Positions 34,742-43,128 of a stretch of 64,000 nucleotides of DNA are shown one piece after another. Position numbers and translations under genes: made by a program. The DNA comes from CADEEV01 sp032127875 (GTDB lineage: Bacteria > Acidobacteriota > Vicinamibacteria > Fen-336). Position 1 is the stretch's first letter. Each line of letters begins with the position of its first letter. The stretch is taken from contig JAQBHI010000038.1 in NCBI GenBank assembly GCA_032127875.1, positions 18,294 through 82,293 of the forward strand, read 5' to 3'. A model generated the notes under the pieces. It was not told the DNA's origin. It saw only the letters and a program-made list of their open reading frames with translations, and did not search any database.

Positions 34742-34957
34742 TCCAACTGCTTGGAATACAAACGCCAACATTTTGAAGTCTGGTGGCATTCAGATTTCAT
34801 ACTAGGCTCTAAACAAAGGACTTACCTGCTGCGGGTGGATGGCTCCGAGATTGCACTCTGTCTGACCAAGAGTCAGGCTCCCAGGCTGGCGGCTTGGTCG
34901 CGCTGGGCAATAGGGCCCATCGAGACACGCCAGAGGAGCACTGGAGGACATCGTACG
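34742..34957 (+). promoter_or_regulatory. AT-richer leader before the TonB-dependent receptor
   Basis: This 216-bp gap is clearly richer in A/T than its surroundings for its first ~90 bp. TTGAAG (34773-34778) and CATACT (34798-34803), 19 bp apart, could be a weak promoter. A small stem (CTGAC-CAAGA-GTCAG) follows near 34865. GGAGG at 34943-34947 is the ribosome site for the ATG at 34958. No gene is seen in it. Confidence 0.35.
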
Positions 34958-37813
34958 ATGAAGAGACTTCACACGTTGGCGGCGGCCGCATTGCTGCTGC
35001 TGGCAGCCGCAACGCCGAGTTTTGCCCAAGGCACGACCGGCGCGATCGAGGGCAAGGTCCAGGACGAGCAGGGCGGCGCACTGCCCGGCGTTGCCGTGTC
35101 CGTCAAGAATCCGGCCACGGGCTTGGCCCGCTCGGCCGTGAGCGATGCCGCAGGCGGCTACCGCTTCACTTCACTTCCCGTCGGGAGCTATGAGGTCAAG
35201 GCCGAACTGAGCGGCTTTGCCGGCCAGCTGCGCAAGGACACGGTCGTCAACGTGGCCCGCACCACGGGCCTCGACTTCCGCATGACGGTGGCTGCCCAGA
35301 GCGAAGAGATCTCGGTCGTGGCCGACGCGCCGCTGATCGACACCAGGGACTCGGGCGTTGGCGAAGTGATCACGTCCGCCCAGATCGAGAACCTGCCGCT
35401 CAACGGCCGCCAATTCGGCAACCTCGCGGCCCTCGTGCCCGGCGTCAGCCTCGGCTTCCACACTGACCCGACCAAGTCGACGCAGTTCGCGCCACAGGTT
35501 GCGGGCGGTGGTGGCCGCAACATCAACTACTTGATCGACGGCGGCGACAACAACGACGACACGGTCGGCGGCCTCGTGCAGAACTTCCCGCTCGACTCGA
35601 TCGGCGAGTTCAACTTCGAGACCCAGCGCTTCCGCGCCGATTCGGGCCGCGCCAACGGCGGCGCGCTCAAGGTCGTCACCAAGAGCGGCACCAACGAACT
35701 GCGGGGTTCGGTGTTCGAGTACTTCCGCGATAAGAGCCTCAACTCCCAGACGGAGGCCGAGAAGCGCGGCGGCCTCGACAAAGGCGAGTACCGCAAGCAC
35801 CAGTTCGGCGGCAGCCTGGGCGGGCCGATCGTCAAGGACAAGACCCACTTCTTCTTGTCCTTCGAGCGCAACCAGCAGGACACCACCCAGCCCGTCAACA
35901 CGGGGGGTCTGTTCCCCGACAAGGACGGCGTGTTCGCCATCCCGTTCCGCGAAAACCTGTTCGTCGGCAAGATCACGCACCAGGTGAACGCCGACAACTA
36001 TCTCTCGGTCCGCTACGGCTTCAACAACAACTCCCAGCCCTACGGCGCCAGCCCCCAGGCTCCGCCCGAGAATTGGGGTGACAGCAAGAACAAGTTCCAC
36101 TCGCTGAACGGCAACCTCAACTCGGTGCTGGGTGGTGGCACGGTCAACGAGTTCGTGTTCCAGTTCTCGTATTTCAAGAACGAGATCCTGGAGCGCTCAA
36201 ACGATCCCACCGAGGATTTTCCGGGTGGTGTTTTCGTCGGCCAGAGCATCAACACGCCACAGCAGACGTTCCAGAAGAAGTACCAGTTCCGCGACGACCT
36301 GACCTGGAACAGGGGCAACCATCAGTTCAAGGTGGGGGCGAGCTTCATCTACGAGCCCACCCTGGACATCACGTTCTCCACGGGACAACAGCCCCGCTAC
36401 ACCCACCTTGCCGACAGCCGCACCGCGCCCATCTCGAGCATCACCTTCAACGGCGGCATCGAAGAGGGCGGCCTGAGCATCGGCGTGATCCCCAACAAGC
36501 AGTATGCCTTCTACTTGCAGGACGGCTGGAAGGTGAACGACAAGCTGAACCTGGACCTCGGGGTGCGCTACGACCTCGTGACCGGCTTCGCCTTCGACCA
36601 GGGCAAGAACATCATCTTCTCGGAGTTGCAGGACGCCGGACGCGCCGGACGCCTGCAGGGCCTGCCCGGCTTCGAGGACTTCGGCAAGGATCCGAAGGAG
36701 GACAAGAACAACGTCGCCCCGCGCGCAGGCTTCACGTATGACGTCAACGCCGACGGGCGTTTCGTGTTCCGTGGCGGCCTCGGCCGCTACTACGACTTCG
36801 CGTACACGAACGCGAACATCCTGTTCGCGGTCATCGGCGCGCAGTCGGCCTTCGGACAGATCTACTCCAACACCGACAGCTCAGGCATCAAGAACGCCGA
36901 CGGCTCATTCTACCAGGTCGGTCAGCCCCTGCCGCCCAACCAGCTCGTGAACGCCGCCGCGCCGCGGCCATCGCACGCGGCGTCGCCGCTCATCAAACAG
37001 CCCTACACCGACCAGGCCAACTTCGGCTTCGCCAAGGCCATCGGCCAGGGCTACGCGATCGAGGTCGACGGAGTGTACGCGCGCGGCAAGGACCTGGGCA
37101 CGCGCCCGCGTCTCAACACCCGTACGGCCGGCGGCACGTCGCCCCGGCGCCTGCAGAACCTCCTCGCGACCACGGGCAACTCGGATTTCCGCATCGACAT
37201 CAGCGAGGGCGTCAGGCACTACAAGGGCATCAACCTCACGCTTAAGAAGCGCTGGGACAGCAAGTTGCAGGTGCTGGCGAGCTACACGCTCTCGGAGGCC
37301 ACTTCGAGCACCAGCCTGCGCGCGACCGACGAGTTCGGTGAGTACGACGTCCTCGACGCCACCGACCCCTTCGCCGACCGCCAGGAGGGCCCGACCCGTA
37401 CCGACACGCGGCACCGTGTCACCGCGAGTGCCGTGTGGGCGCCGGCCTACGGTTTCACCGTGGCGCCGGTCCTGCGCTACAAGTCGGCCCAGCCGTTCAA
37501 CATCATCACTGGCGTCGACGACAACCTGGATGGCCGCAACTGGGACCTCCCGGGCGGCGTCGCGACGCTCAACAGCGGTCGCGGCGCGAGCTTCTTCCAG
37601 GTCGACCTGCGTCTCTCCAAGCGCTTCAAGCTCGGCGGCCGTCTCGGCGCGGAGTTGATCGCCGAGGGCTTCAACCTGACGAACGACACGAACCCGGGCG
37701 TCTACGTGGCGAACCAGACGTCTGCCACCTTCGGCCAGCCGACGAAGTTCGCCGGCGACTTCCAGCGCGGAGAACAGCGCCTGTTCCAATTGGGAGCCCG
37801 CTTCGAGTTCTAG
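34958..37813 (+). CDS. TonB-dependent receptor with N-terminal carboxypeptidase-regulatory domain (Oar-like)
   Basis: This 951-residue outer-membrane protein should import a large substrate using TonB energy. A signal peptide ends in PSFAQ (about 23). Next is an Ig-like carboxypeptidase-regulatory domain (~27-110: GAIEGKVQDEQGGALPGVAV, YRFTSLPVGSYEV). The plug domain follows (ITSAQIENLPLNGRQFGNLA, YLIDGGDNNDD), then a long beta-barrel ending QLGARFEF. This architecture is abundant in Acidobacteriota. The ATG at 34958 follows CTGGAGGACA. A strong terminator follows the stop. The substrate is unknown; the neighbouring VWFA/TPR pair on the opposite strand gives no direct clue. Confidence 0.93.
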   Translation: MKRLHTLAAAALLLLAAATPSFAQGTTGAIEGKVQDEQGGALPGVAVSVKNPATGLARSAVSDAAGGYRFTSLPVGSYEVKAELSGFAGQLRKDTVVNVARTTGLDFRMTVAAQSEEISVVADAPLIDTRDSGVGEVITSAQIENLPLNGRQFGNLAALVPGVSLGFHTDPTKSTQFAPQVAGGGGRNINYLIDGGDNNDDTVGGLVQNFPLDSIGEFNFETQRFRADSGRANGGALKVVTKSGTNELRGSVFEYFRDKSLNSQTEAEKRGGLDKGEYRKHQFGGSLGGPIVKDKTHFFLSFERNQQDTTQPVNTGGLFPDKDGVFAIPFRENLFVGKITHQVNADNYLSVRYGFNNNSQPYGASPQAPPENWGDSKNKFHSLNGNLNSVLGGGTVNEFVFQFSYFKNEILERSNDPTEDFPGGVFVGQSINTPQQTFQKKYQFRDDLTWNRGNHQFKVGASFIYEPTLDITFSTGQQPRYTHLADSRTAPISSITFNGGIEEGGLSIGVIPNKQYAFYLQDGWKVNDKLNLDLGVRYDLVTGFAFDQGKNIIFSELQDAGRAGRLQGLPGFEDFGKDPKEDKNNVAPRAGFTYDVNADGRFVFRGGLGRYYDFAYTNANILFAVIGAQSAFGQIYSNTDSSGIKNADGSFYQVGQPLPPNQLVNAAAPRPSHAASPLIKQPYTDQANFGFAKAIGQGYAIEVDGVYARGKDLGTRPRLNTRTAGGTSPRRLQNLLATTGNSDFRIDISEGVRHYKGINLTLKKRWDSKLQVLASYTLSEATSSTSLRATDEFGEYDVLDATDPFADRQEGPTRTDTRHRVTASAVWAPAYGFTVAPVLRYKSAQPFNIITGVDDNLDGRNWDLPGGVATLNSGRGASFFQVDLRLSKRFKLGGRLGAELIAEGFNLTNDTNPGVYVANQTSATFGQPTKFAGDFQRGEQRLFQLGARFEF

Positions 37814-37844
37814 TCGGCCCCAGGTCGTCGTCACGACCTTGACG

Positions 37845-37872
37845 GGGGGCGCCTCGGCGCCCCCTTTTTTTT
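37845..37872 (+). terminator. Rho-independent terminator after the TonB-dependent receptor
   Basis: GGGGGCGC-CTCG-GCGCCCCC forms an 8-bp perfect GC stem with a tetraloop, followed by eight T. It lies 31 bp after the receptor stop codon and is the only textbook intrinsic terminator in the window. It sits between convergent genes; on the minus strand the T-run would be an A-run, so it acts for the plus strand. Confidence 0.93.
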
Positions 37873-37885
37873 GTCTAGTGCTTTC

Positions 37886-38779
37886 CTATCGCGGCGGAGG
37901 CACCCAGTAGCCACGACGAACCTGCACCCGCCCCTTGGCGCCACGCAGCCGCACCGTCAGGCCGTGCCAGCCCTCGCGCGTCACGCCCTGCGGGTCGTAA
38001 CGCAGCACGTAGCGCTCGTTCATGGACGCCGCGATCGCGGCGAATGCCTCGCGCAGGCGTTCCGGGGATTCGGGGGTCCAGAACCTGCCTCCGGAGGCTT
38101 CAGCGATCTCCCGCAGGGCGCGGGCCTGGTCCGTCTCTTCGCGCGCCGGGGTCAGCGATGCCGCGCGCAGGCCTACCACGTGCAACAGGACGTTCGAGCG
38201 CTCCGCCACTATCCGGAGCTGGTGCGCGCCGAGGATGCTGGTGTTGTCCTCGCCGTCGGTGAACAACACCACGAGTGATCGGCCGCCCGTATCGGAAAGA
38301 GCGAGCGCGGCATACAGCGCATCGAAGACGGCCGTCGCCCCCTCTGCGCGCAGGCGGGTGAGGGCGCTGCGGACCTGCGCCTTGTCGGTGGTCGGCTCGG
38401 CAAGCCAGCTGATCTCTTCCGAAAACGCGACCAGGGCGGCCTCGTCGGCCGCTCTCAGCGCTTCGAGGAACGCCTCCGCGGCCATGCGCAGCGCCACGAG
38501 CTTTTCACCTGCGAGGCTGCTGCTGGTATCGAAGACGAGCACCGCCCGTACGGGACGGGTCTCGGTCGACACCAGTTCGATCGCCTGGCTGACGTCGTTG
38601 TCCTTGAGCTCGAAATCTGTCGCTTGCAGGCCACGGACGGGCCTGCCATTGTTCGACACGAACACGTCGACATAGGCCGACTCGACCTCGGAGCGGAACA
38701 CCGGCATTTCCTGCGCCGGCGCCAGCGAGGCCATCCCCAGCAACGCCAGGCCGACGATCGATCTCAGGGCGGGGCTCAC
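37886..38779 (-). CDS. Secreted VWFA-domain protein (acidobacterial VWFA-related type)
   Basis: This encodes 297 residues. A signal peptide (MASLAPAQ cleavage region, ~20) is followed by a short N-terminal domain (VESAYVDVFVSNNGRPVRGL). The von Willebrand factor A domain has the metal site DTSSSL (DxSxS) at ~90 and LVVLFTDGEDNTS as the later Asp. The C-terminal YVLRYDPQ and LRGAKGRVQVRRGYW are typical of the VWFA-related family common in Acidobacteriota. It probably binds a protein ligand in the periplasm or outside. The GTG at 38779 overlaps the stop of the TPR gene by four bases, so the two are co-translated. Confidence 0.86.
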   Translation of the reverse strand: MSPALRSIVGLALLGMASLAPAQEMPVFRSEVESAYVDVFVSNNGRPVRGLQATDFELKDNDVSQAIELVSTETRPVRAVLVFDTSSSLAGEKLVALRMAAEAFLEALRAADEAALVAFSEEISWLAEPTTDKAQVRSALTRLRAEGATAVFDALYAALALSDTGGRSLVVLFTDGEDNTSILGAHQLRIVAERSNVLLHVVGLRAASLTPAREETDQARALREIAEASGGRFWTPESPERLREAFAAIAASMNERYVLRYDPQGVTREGWHGLTVRLRGAKGRVQVRRGYWVPPPR

Positions 38780-39873
38780 GGCCCCGTTTCCTCGCGCAGC
38801 TCCTCGAAGAGCTCCTCCGCCTGGGCAGCGTTGCTCGCCACGTAGTCCCAGTAAGGGTCCCTCTCGGTCCGCCGCCCGGCGTGAACCAGCGTCTGCTCGA
38901 GGACGCGGCGGGCGCCGGCGACATCGCCGTTCGAGAGAAGAAGCTGGGAGAGGGCCACCGCTGCAGCCTGTCTCTGCGGGCCCAGCTCCAGTGCCCGGGT
39001 GAACTCGGCGATCGCCGGCTCCGCGCGGCCCGCGCGCTTGTGGACCTGGCCCAGGAAGAGATGCGCGAGATAGAGGAGCGAAGGGGCGCCGCCACGTTGC
39101 ACGGCCTTCTCGAGCGTGAGCTGCGCAGCCTCGTCTTCGGCGAGCCGCCACTGAACCCGACCCAGACGGACGCTGGCCTCGGTGAGCGTCGGGTCGGCGG
39201 CGATGGCCTCGGAGAGGAAGCGCCGCGCCTCCAGGAAACAACTGCGGCGCTGGGCCTTCCGCCCTGCTCCCAGAGTCGCTTGCTCTTCGAGGCCGGCACC
39301 GACCGCCAGCAGCAACGACGCATCCCCTGGGAACCGCGCGAGGCCATCGCGGCCCCACTGAAGGGCCGCCTGCAGGCAAAAGTCCCACTGGCAGCGTTGC
39401 GCCATGGCCAGAAAGAAGCGTCGCGCGAAGTCGCGCGTCCCATGGCGTTGGGCCAAAATGGAAGCGATCTGGCCGGCCCGGCGCGCCTGCTCGGCGGGGC
39501 AGCCTCGCGGCTGTTCGGTACCCGTCCCGAGCGGTCGTTCCGCCTCGTCCCGGTCGAGATGGAGCATCACAGCCGCCTTCAGCGGAAGGGCATCCAGCAG
39601 ATCCTCGCAGGAGGGACACCGCGCCGCGGCCTTCGCTCGCCGCTGCAAGGCGTGGATCTGAAGATCGAGATCGCTGGTGCGCCACGCCCCGAGGGCCTGC
39701 ACGGCCACAGTCCGATCGCCGCGCGCGTAGCGCCGCAGGAGGGCCTCGTAGTCTGGACTCACGACCTGGCCGCTTGCCGGCGACGAGAGGCAACAGCACA
39801 GCCCTGCGATCGCGCCGATCTGAATCGAACGAGAGTTCAAGGCTCGAAGGCGCCGGGCCCGCGTCAATCGCAC
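38776..39873 (-). CDS. Exported TPR-repeat protein
   Basis: This encodes 365 residues. A hydrophobic segment (SIQIGAIAGLCCCLSSPASGQ, ~15-35) should act as a signal. The mature part has two Cys in CPSCEDLLDALPL and helical TPR-like repeats (ASVRLGRVQWRLAEDEAA, YLAHLFLGQVHKRAGRAEPA, ALSQLLLSNGDVAGARRVL). It pairs with the VWFA protein through a 4-bp overlap, which suggests one envelope complex. I chose GTG at 39873 because GAGG lies 9 bp upstream and the signal then sits near the N terminus. The longer frame upstream is Arg-rich noise. Confidence 0.75.
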   Translation of the reverse strand: MRLTRARRLRALNSRSIQIGAIAGLCCCLSSPASGQVVSPDYEALLRRYARGDRTVAVQALGAWRTSDLDLQIHALQRRAKAAARCPSCEDLLDALPLKAAVMLHLDRDEAERPLGTGTEQPRGCPAEQARRAGQIASILAQRHGTRDFARRFFLAMAQRCQWDFCLQAALQWGRDGLARFPGDASLLLAVGAGLEEQATLGAGRKAQRRSCFLEARRFLSEAIAADPTLTEASVRLGRVQWRLAEDEAAQLTLEKAVQRGGAPSLLYLAHLFLGQVHKRAGRAEPAIAEFTRALELGPQRQAAAVALSQLLLSNGDVAGARRVLEQTLVHAGRRTERDPYWDYVASNAAQAEELFEELREETGP

Positions 39874-39910
39874 AAGGAAAACCTCAAGTGCCTGTGGCCC
39901 GCACGTCGCC

Positions 39911-40513
39911 CTACCCGCGCTCGGTGACGACCGCGTCGCCCGGGCCGGGCAGCGGCGCCTTCGCAAGACCCTGGGCCGCATCCTCGAGCAGTGCCTCGAT
40001 GTCGCGATACGCGTAGATGGTCGGGGCGTGTGATTGCATCAGCCCCCCTGTGTCGGCGGTGGGGCCATAGGTACTGTGCAGCTCGCGTCCGGCCATGCGC
40101 AGGAGCGTCGTTTGCTGGCCACGGTGGTGGGCGGTGTGCGCGATGCGACGCACCATCACCCAGGCGCGCGAGCGTGTCACGTCGAAAAAAGGCACCGCTG
40201 CCTCCCACCACTGCGGATCCTTGCCCTGTAGTTGCGCGAGCCGCTTGCCCGAGTCTTCAGCGTATCGACGCAGGAACGGCGCGCGGCCTTCCAGCTCCGG
40301 CAAGGGCGGAGCGCCGACATCGATGCCAAGCACACCCTTGAACCAGAGGTTCTCGCTGACGCACTGGTGGATCATGTGCTCGAGAAGGCTGCGCCCCCGA
40401 CGGTCTGTGGCGTGCGGCCTGAGCTCCAGGTCGCTGTCCCGGAACAGGCTCCATACCGCCAGCGTCTTCAATCTTTCCGTCTCATAGGTCTCGACCAGAA
40501 ACTCGTAGGCCAT
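39911..40513 (-). CDS. DinB-family protein
   Basis: This 200-residue four-helix-bundle protein of the DinB/YfiT type has three His as metal ligands. They are visible as LLEHMIHQCVSENLWF (first) and the pair in RRIAHTAHHRGQ. The family includes thiol transferases and many proteins of unknown role. The ATG at 40513 (MAYEFLVETYETERLK) is the natural start; the open frame upstream is low-complexity. It is transcribed towards the TPR/VWFA pair, with 37 bp between, and may belong to the same transcript. Confidence 0.82.
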   Translation of the reverse strand: MAYEFLVETYETERLKTLAVWSLFRDSDLELRPHATDRRGRSLLEHMIHQCVSENLWFKGVLGIDVGAPPLPELEGRAPFLRRYAEDSGKRLAQLQGKDPQWWEAAVPFFDVTRSRAWVMVRRIAHTAHHRGQQTTLLRMAGRELHSTYGPTADTGGLMQSHAPTIYAYRDIEALLEDAAQGLAKAPLPGPGDAVVTERG

Positions 40514-40681
40514 GCCCCCAAGCCTACGCCGGAAGGGCGCAGCGAGCATGCTTCCGCAGGATCCGAGGTTCGCTGGCAGCGGAGCGCGCGGGCACGCGGT
40601 GGGTCCGAGGCACCGACAGCAGGGACAGCGAGGGCCGGATTCACTTCGGCCCGAGCGGCTGGGGGGGAGCGCGAAGCGCGC

Positions 40682-40712
40682 GGGGGGGGTGCATGGGCTC
40701 CGTACCCCCCCC
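40682..40712. other. Perfect 9-bp G8T/AC8 hairpin after the 79-residue gene
   Basis: GGGGGGGGT pairs with ACCCCCCCC across a 13-base loop. It is preceded by a second small hairpin (AGCGCGAAGCGCGC). It lies 3 bp downstream of the stop of the minus-strand gene 40716-40955. There is no T-run on either strand, so it is a terminator-like or mRNA-end structure, not a proven terminator. The remaining ~170 bp up to the DinB start hold nothing recognisable. Confidence 0.5.
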
Positions 40713-40715
40713 GAA

Positions 40716-40955
40716 CTACCGAAGATGGCCGACCTTGCTCTGCAGAAACGCTCGGCCGCGCTTGAACTCCGTGAGATCGCCACGGGTCAGGGCGGCGATC
40801 GTGTCGGTGGCGCGGGCCGCGAGCTCGGGCTCCTCGAGTCCCACAAGCTCGTCGCGAACGTGGTTCATCTTCTCTGCGATGCTCTCGAGGCTGCCGACGT
40901 CGGTGGCGTTCAGTGTCGAGAGAATCACGTCGATGCGGTCGGGAGCGGCCTTCAT
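40716..40955 (-). CDS. Small hypothetical protein (79 residues)
   Basis: This soluble, helical, charged protein (MKAAPDRIDVILSTLNATDV at the start, KRGRAFLQSKVGHLR at the end) is not recognised. The pattern of Leu and Ala in ESIAEKMNHVRDELVGLEEPEL suggests a helix pair. Support for it being real comes from the ATG lying 23 bp from the divergent thioredoxin reductase ATG, normal codon use, and a hairpin directly after its stop. No function can be given. Confidence 0.6.
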   Translation of the reverse strand: MKAAPDRIDVILSTLNATDVGSLESIAEKMNHVRDELVGLEEPELAARATDTIAALTRGDLTEFKRGRAFLQSKVGHLR

Positions 40956-40966
40956 GGAGCGCCGAG

Positions 40967-40972
40967 TATACT
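40967..40972 (+). promoter_or_regulatory. -10 box (TATACT) 6 bp from the thioredoxin reductase start
   Basis: TATACT is followed by GACCTC and then ATG (40979), with no ribosome-binding sequence between. This placement would put the transcription start at the A of ATG, i.e. a leaderless mRNA. It also lies in the 23-bp gap to the divergent small gene. Confidence 0.5.
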
Positions 40973-40978
40973 GACCTC

Positions 40979-41938
40979 ATGCCCAGGAAGGAACGTTACA
41001 AGGTGGTCATTCTTGGCTCGGGACCCGCGGGTTTGACGGCGGCACTCTACGCCTCGCGGGCGAATCTCGAGCCGCTGGTGGTCGAGGGCGGGGGCGGCGA
41101 CGATCCCACCGACATCCCCGGCGGCCAACTGATGCTCACCACCGACGTCGACAACTACCCCGGCTTCCCAGAGGGGATCCTGGGCCCCGAGCTGATGGGC
41201 AGGATGCGGAAACAGACGGAGCGTTTCGGCGCCGAGTTCACGACCGGGGCGCTCACACAGATCGGTCTGCGCGAGCGGCCGTTCAGGCTCGCGCTCCCCG
41301 AAGGCCCCGTAACCGCAGATGCCTTGATCATCGCGAGTGGCGCGACGGCGCGCTGGCTCGGCCTACCCGAGGAGCTGGAGTTCCGCACCCGCATCGGCGG
41401 CGTCTCCGCCTGCGCCACCTGCGACGGCTTCTTCTACAAGGGCAAAGAGGTTCTGGTGGTGGGCGGCGGCGACACGGCGATGGAAGAGGCGACCTTCCTC
41501 ACCAAGTTCGCCTCGAAGGTCAGCATCGTGCACCGGCGCGACACGTTGCGCGCCTCGCAGATCATGCAGCAACGCGCGCGTGCCAACCCCAAGATCGCCT
41601 GGCTCCTGGACAGTGCCGTCGAGAGGATCCTGGGCGGGCCAGGCAAGGGCGTCACCGGGGCGATGGTAAGGAACCTGAAGACCGGTGCCGTCAGTGAAGT
41701 CGCCGCCGGCGGCGTCTTTATGGCGATCGGCCACGTGCCCAACACCGCGCCCTTCAAGGGCCAGCTCGAGATGGACGAAAGCGGGTACCTGCTCACGCAC
41801 GGCGGAACGACGGCCACCAGCCAGCCCGGCGTCTTCGCGGCCGGTGACGTGCAGGACCATCGCTATCGGCAGGCCGTGACCGCGGCGGGCAGCGGCTGCA
41901 TGGCGGCGATCGACGCGGAGAGATTCCTGAGCCATTGA
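40979..41938 (+). CDS. trxB: Thioredoxin reductase (NADPH)
   Basis: This 319-residue flavoprotein should reduce thioredoxin with NADPH in the cytoplasm. FAD binding is at VVILGSGPAGLTAALYASRA (residues ~9-28). The redox disulfide is in SACATCDGFF (~142), NADPH binding is at LVVGGGDTAMEEATFL followed by HRRDTLRASQ, and the second FAD site is GVFAAGDVQDHRYRQAVTAAGSGC. The length and order of motifs are those of low-molecular-weight TrxB. The start codon is preceded by a -10 box instead of a Shine-Dalgarno sequence. Its TGA overlaps the TTG of the following glycosyltransferase by four bases. Confidence 0.95.
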   Translation: MPRKERYKVVILGSGPAGLTAALYASRANLEPLVVEGGGGDDPTDIPGGQLMLTTDVDNYPGFPEGILGPELMGRMRKQTERFGAEFTTGALTQIGLRERPFRLALPEGPVTADALIIASGATARWLGLPEELEFRTRIGGVSACATCDGFFYKGKEVLVVGGGDTAMEEATFLTKFASKVSIVHRRDTLRASQIMQQRARANPKIAWLLDSAVERILGGPGKGVTGAMVRNLKTGAVSEVAAGGVFMAIGHVPNTAPFKGQLEMDESGYLLTHGGTTATSQPGVFAAGDVQDHRYRQAVTAAGSGCMAAIDAERFLSH

Positions 41939-43092
41939 GGATCCTCTTCCTCGCGCCGCAGCCGTTCTTCGAAGTGCGGGGCACGCCGCTCGCCGTGCTC
42001 GCGATGCTGCGAACCCTGACCGGGGCGGGGCATCAGGTCGAGCTGCTCGCGTACCCGCAGGGCGAAGCGGTCGACGTGCCTGGGCTCAGCGTGCGCCGCA
42101 GCCTCCGGTTGCCAGTGGGTCGCGTCAAGGCGGGACCTTCGCTCGCAAAACTGCTGCTCGATGTTCCGTTCGCCCTCGAGGCCGCCTGGCTCTTGCTGAC
42201 GCGGCGCTACGACGTGGTGCACGCCGTGGAGGAGGCCGCCCACCTGATTGCGCCGATCGCGCGCCTCAAGGGTGTCCCGCTCGTGAGCGACGTCGACTCG
42301 TCGATCCCGGACCAGCTCCGGGAATCCGGCTTCGCGCGGCGGGGCCCGCTGCTGTGGCTAGCGGCGACGCTCGAAAATCACGCACTGCGGCGCTCGAGCC
42401 TGGTCATCACCGTATGCGGCAGCCTGACGCAGGGCGTCAAGCGGCGTGCGCCTGAAGCGCGCGTGTTCCAGATCGAGGATCCTCCCCTCGTCGATGCGAC
42501 ATTGGCGGCGACGCCATCGGAGGTGCCAGGGTTGCGCGCCTCGCTTGGGCTCGACACAAGGCCCGTCGTCTTCTATTCCGGCAATTTCGAAGCCTACCAG
42601 GGCGTCGAGCTGCTGGTCGATGCCACGGCGCGTGTGCCCGAAGTGCAAGCGCTGCTGATGGGCGGCGAGCCGAGCCAGATCGAAGCGCTGCGAAGCCGCG
42701 TGGCGCTTTCGGGCGGAGCCTGCATCTTTGCCGGCAAGCGGCCGCCCGCGGAGCTGCCCGGGTTCCTGGCCCTTGCCGACGTGCTCGTGTCGCCGCGCTC
42801 TTCGGGCGCCAACACGCCTTTCAAGATCTACACGTATCTTGCCGCGGGCAAACCGCTGGTGGCCACCCGCATCGAAACGCACACCCAGCTGCTCGACGAC
42901 TCCCTCGCGTTCCTTGTCGAAGCGACGGCGGGCGGGCTCGCCCTGGGCATCCGCGCGGCGCTCAGCCAGCCGGCGGAAGCGAGCGCACGCGCCGCTCGGG
43001 GCCGGGCGCTCATCGAGCGCGAGTACAGCGCCGCACGCTTTGCGGAGAAGGTCAGGGCTGCCTACGCGTCCCTCGCGGACCGGGCCGGCTAG
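41935..43092 (+). CDS. Glycosyltransferase family 4 (GT-B fold)
   Basis: This 385-residue retaining glycosyltransferase has the N-terminal GT4 start MRILFLAPQPFFEVRGTPLA, YDVVHAVEEAAHL in the acceptor domain, and the C-terminal donor domain with FYSGNFEAYQGVELLVDA and VLVSPRSSGANTPFKIYTYLA (the EX7E-like region is modified to SSGANTPFK). The TTG start at 41935 is set by the 4-bp overlap with trxB, an unusual operon partner. Donor and acceptor sugars are unknown. Confidence 0.86.
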   Translation: MRILFLAPQPFFEVRGTPLAVLAMLRTLTGAGHQVELLAYPQGEAVDVPGLSVRRSLRLPVGRVKAGPSLAKLLLDVPFALEAAWLLLTRRYDVVHAVEEAAHLIAPIARLKGVPLVSDVDSSIPDQLRESGFARRGPLLWLAATLENHALRRSSLVITVCGSLTQGVKRRAPEARVFQIEDPPLVDATLAATPSEVPGLRASLGLDTRPVVFYSGNFEAYQGVELLVDATARVPEVQALLMGGEPSQIEALRSRVALSGGACIFAGKRPPAELPGFLALADVLVSPRSSGANTPFKIYTYLAAGKPLVATRIETHTQLLDDSLAFLVEATAGGLALGIRAALSQPAEASARAARGRALIEREYSAARFAEKVRAAYASLADRAG

Positions 43093-43128
43093 GCGCAGCG
43101 GGCCACGAGCGGCGGTCGGGCCGGCGCG

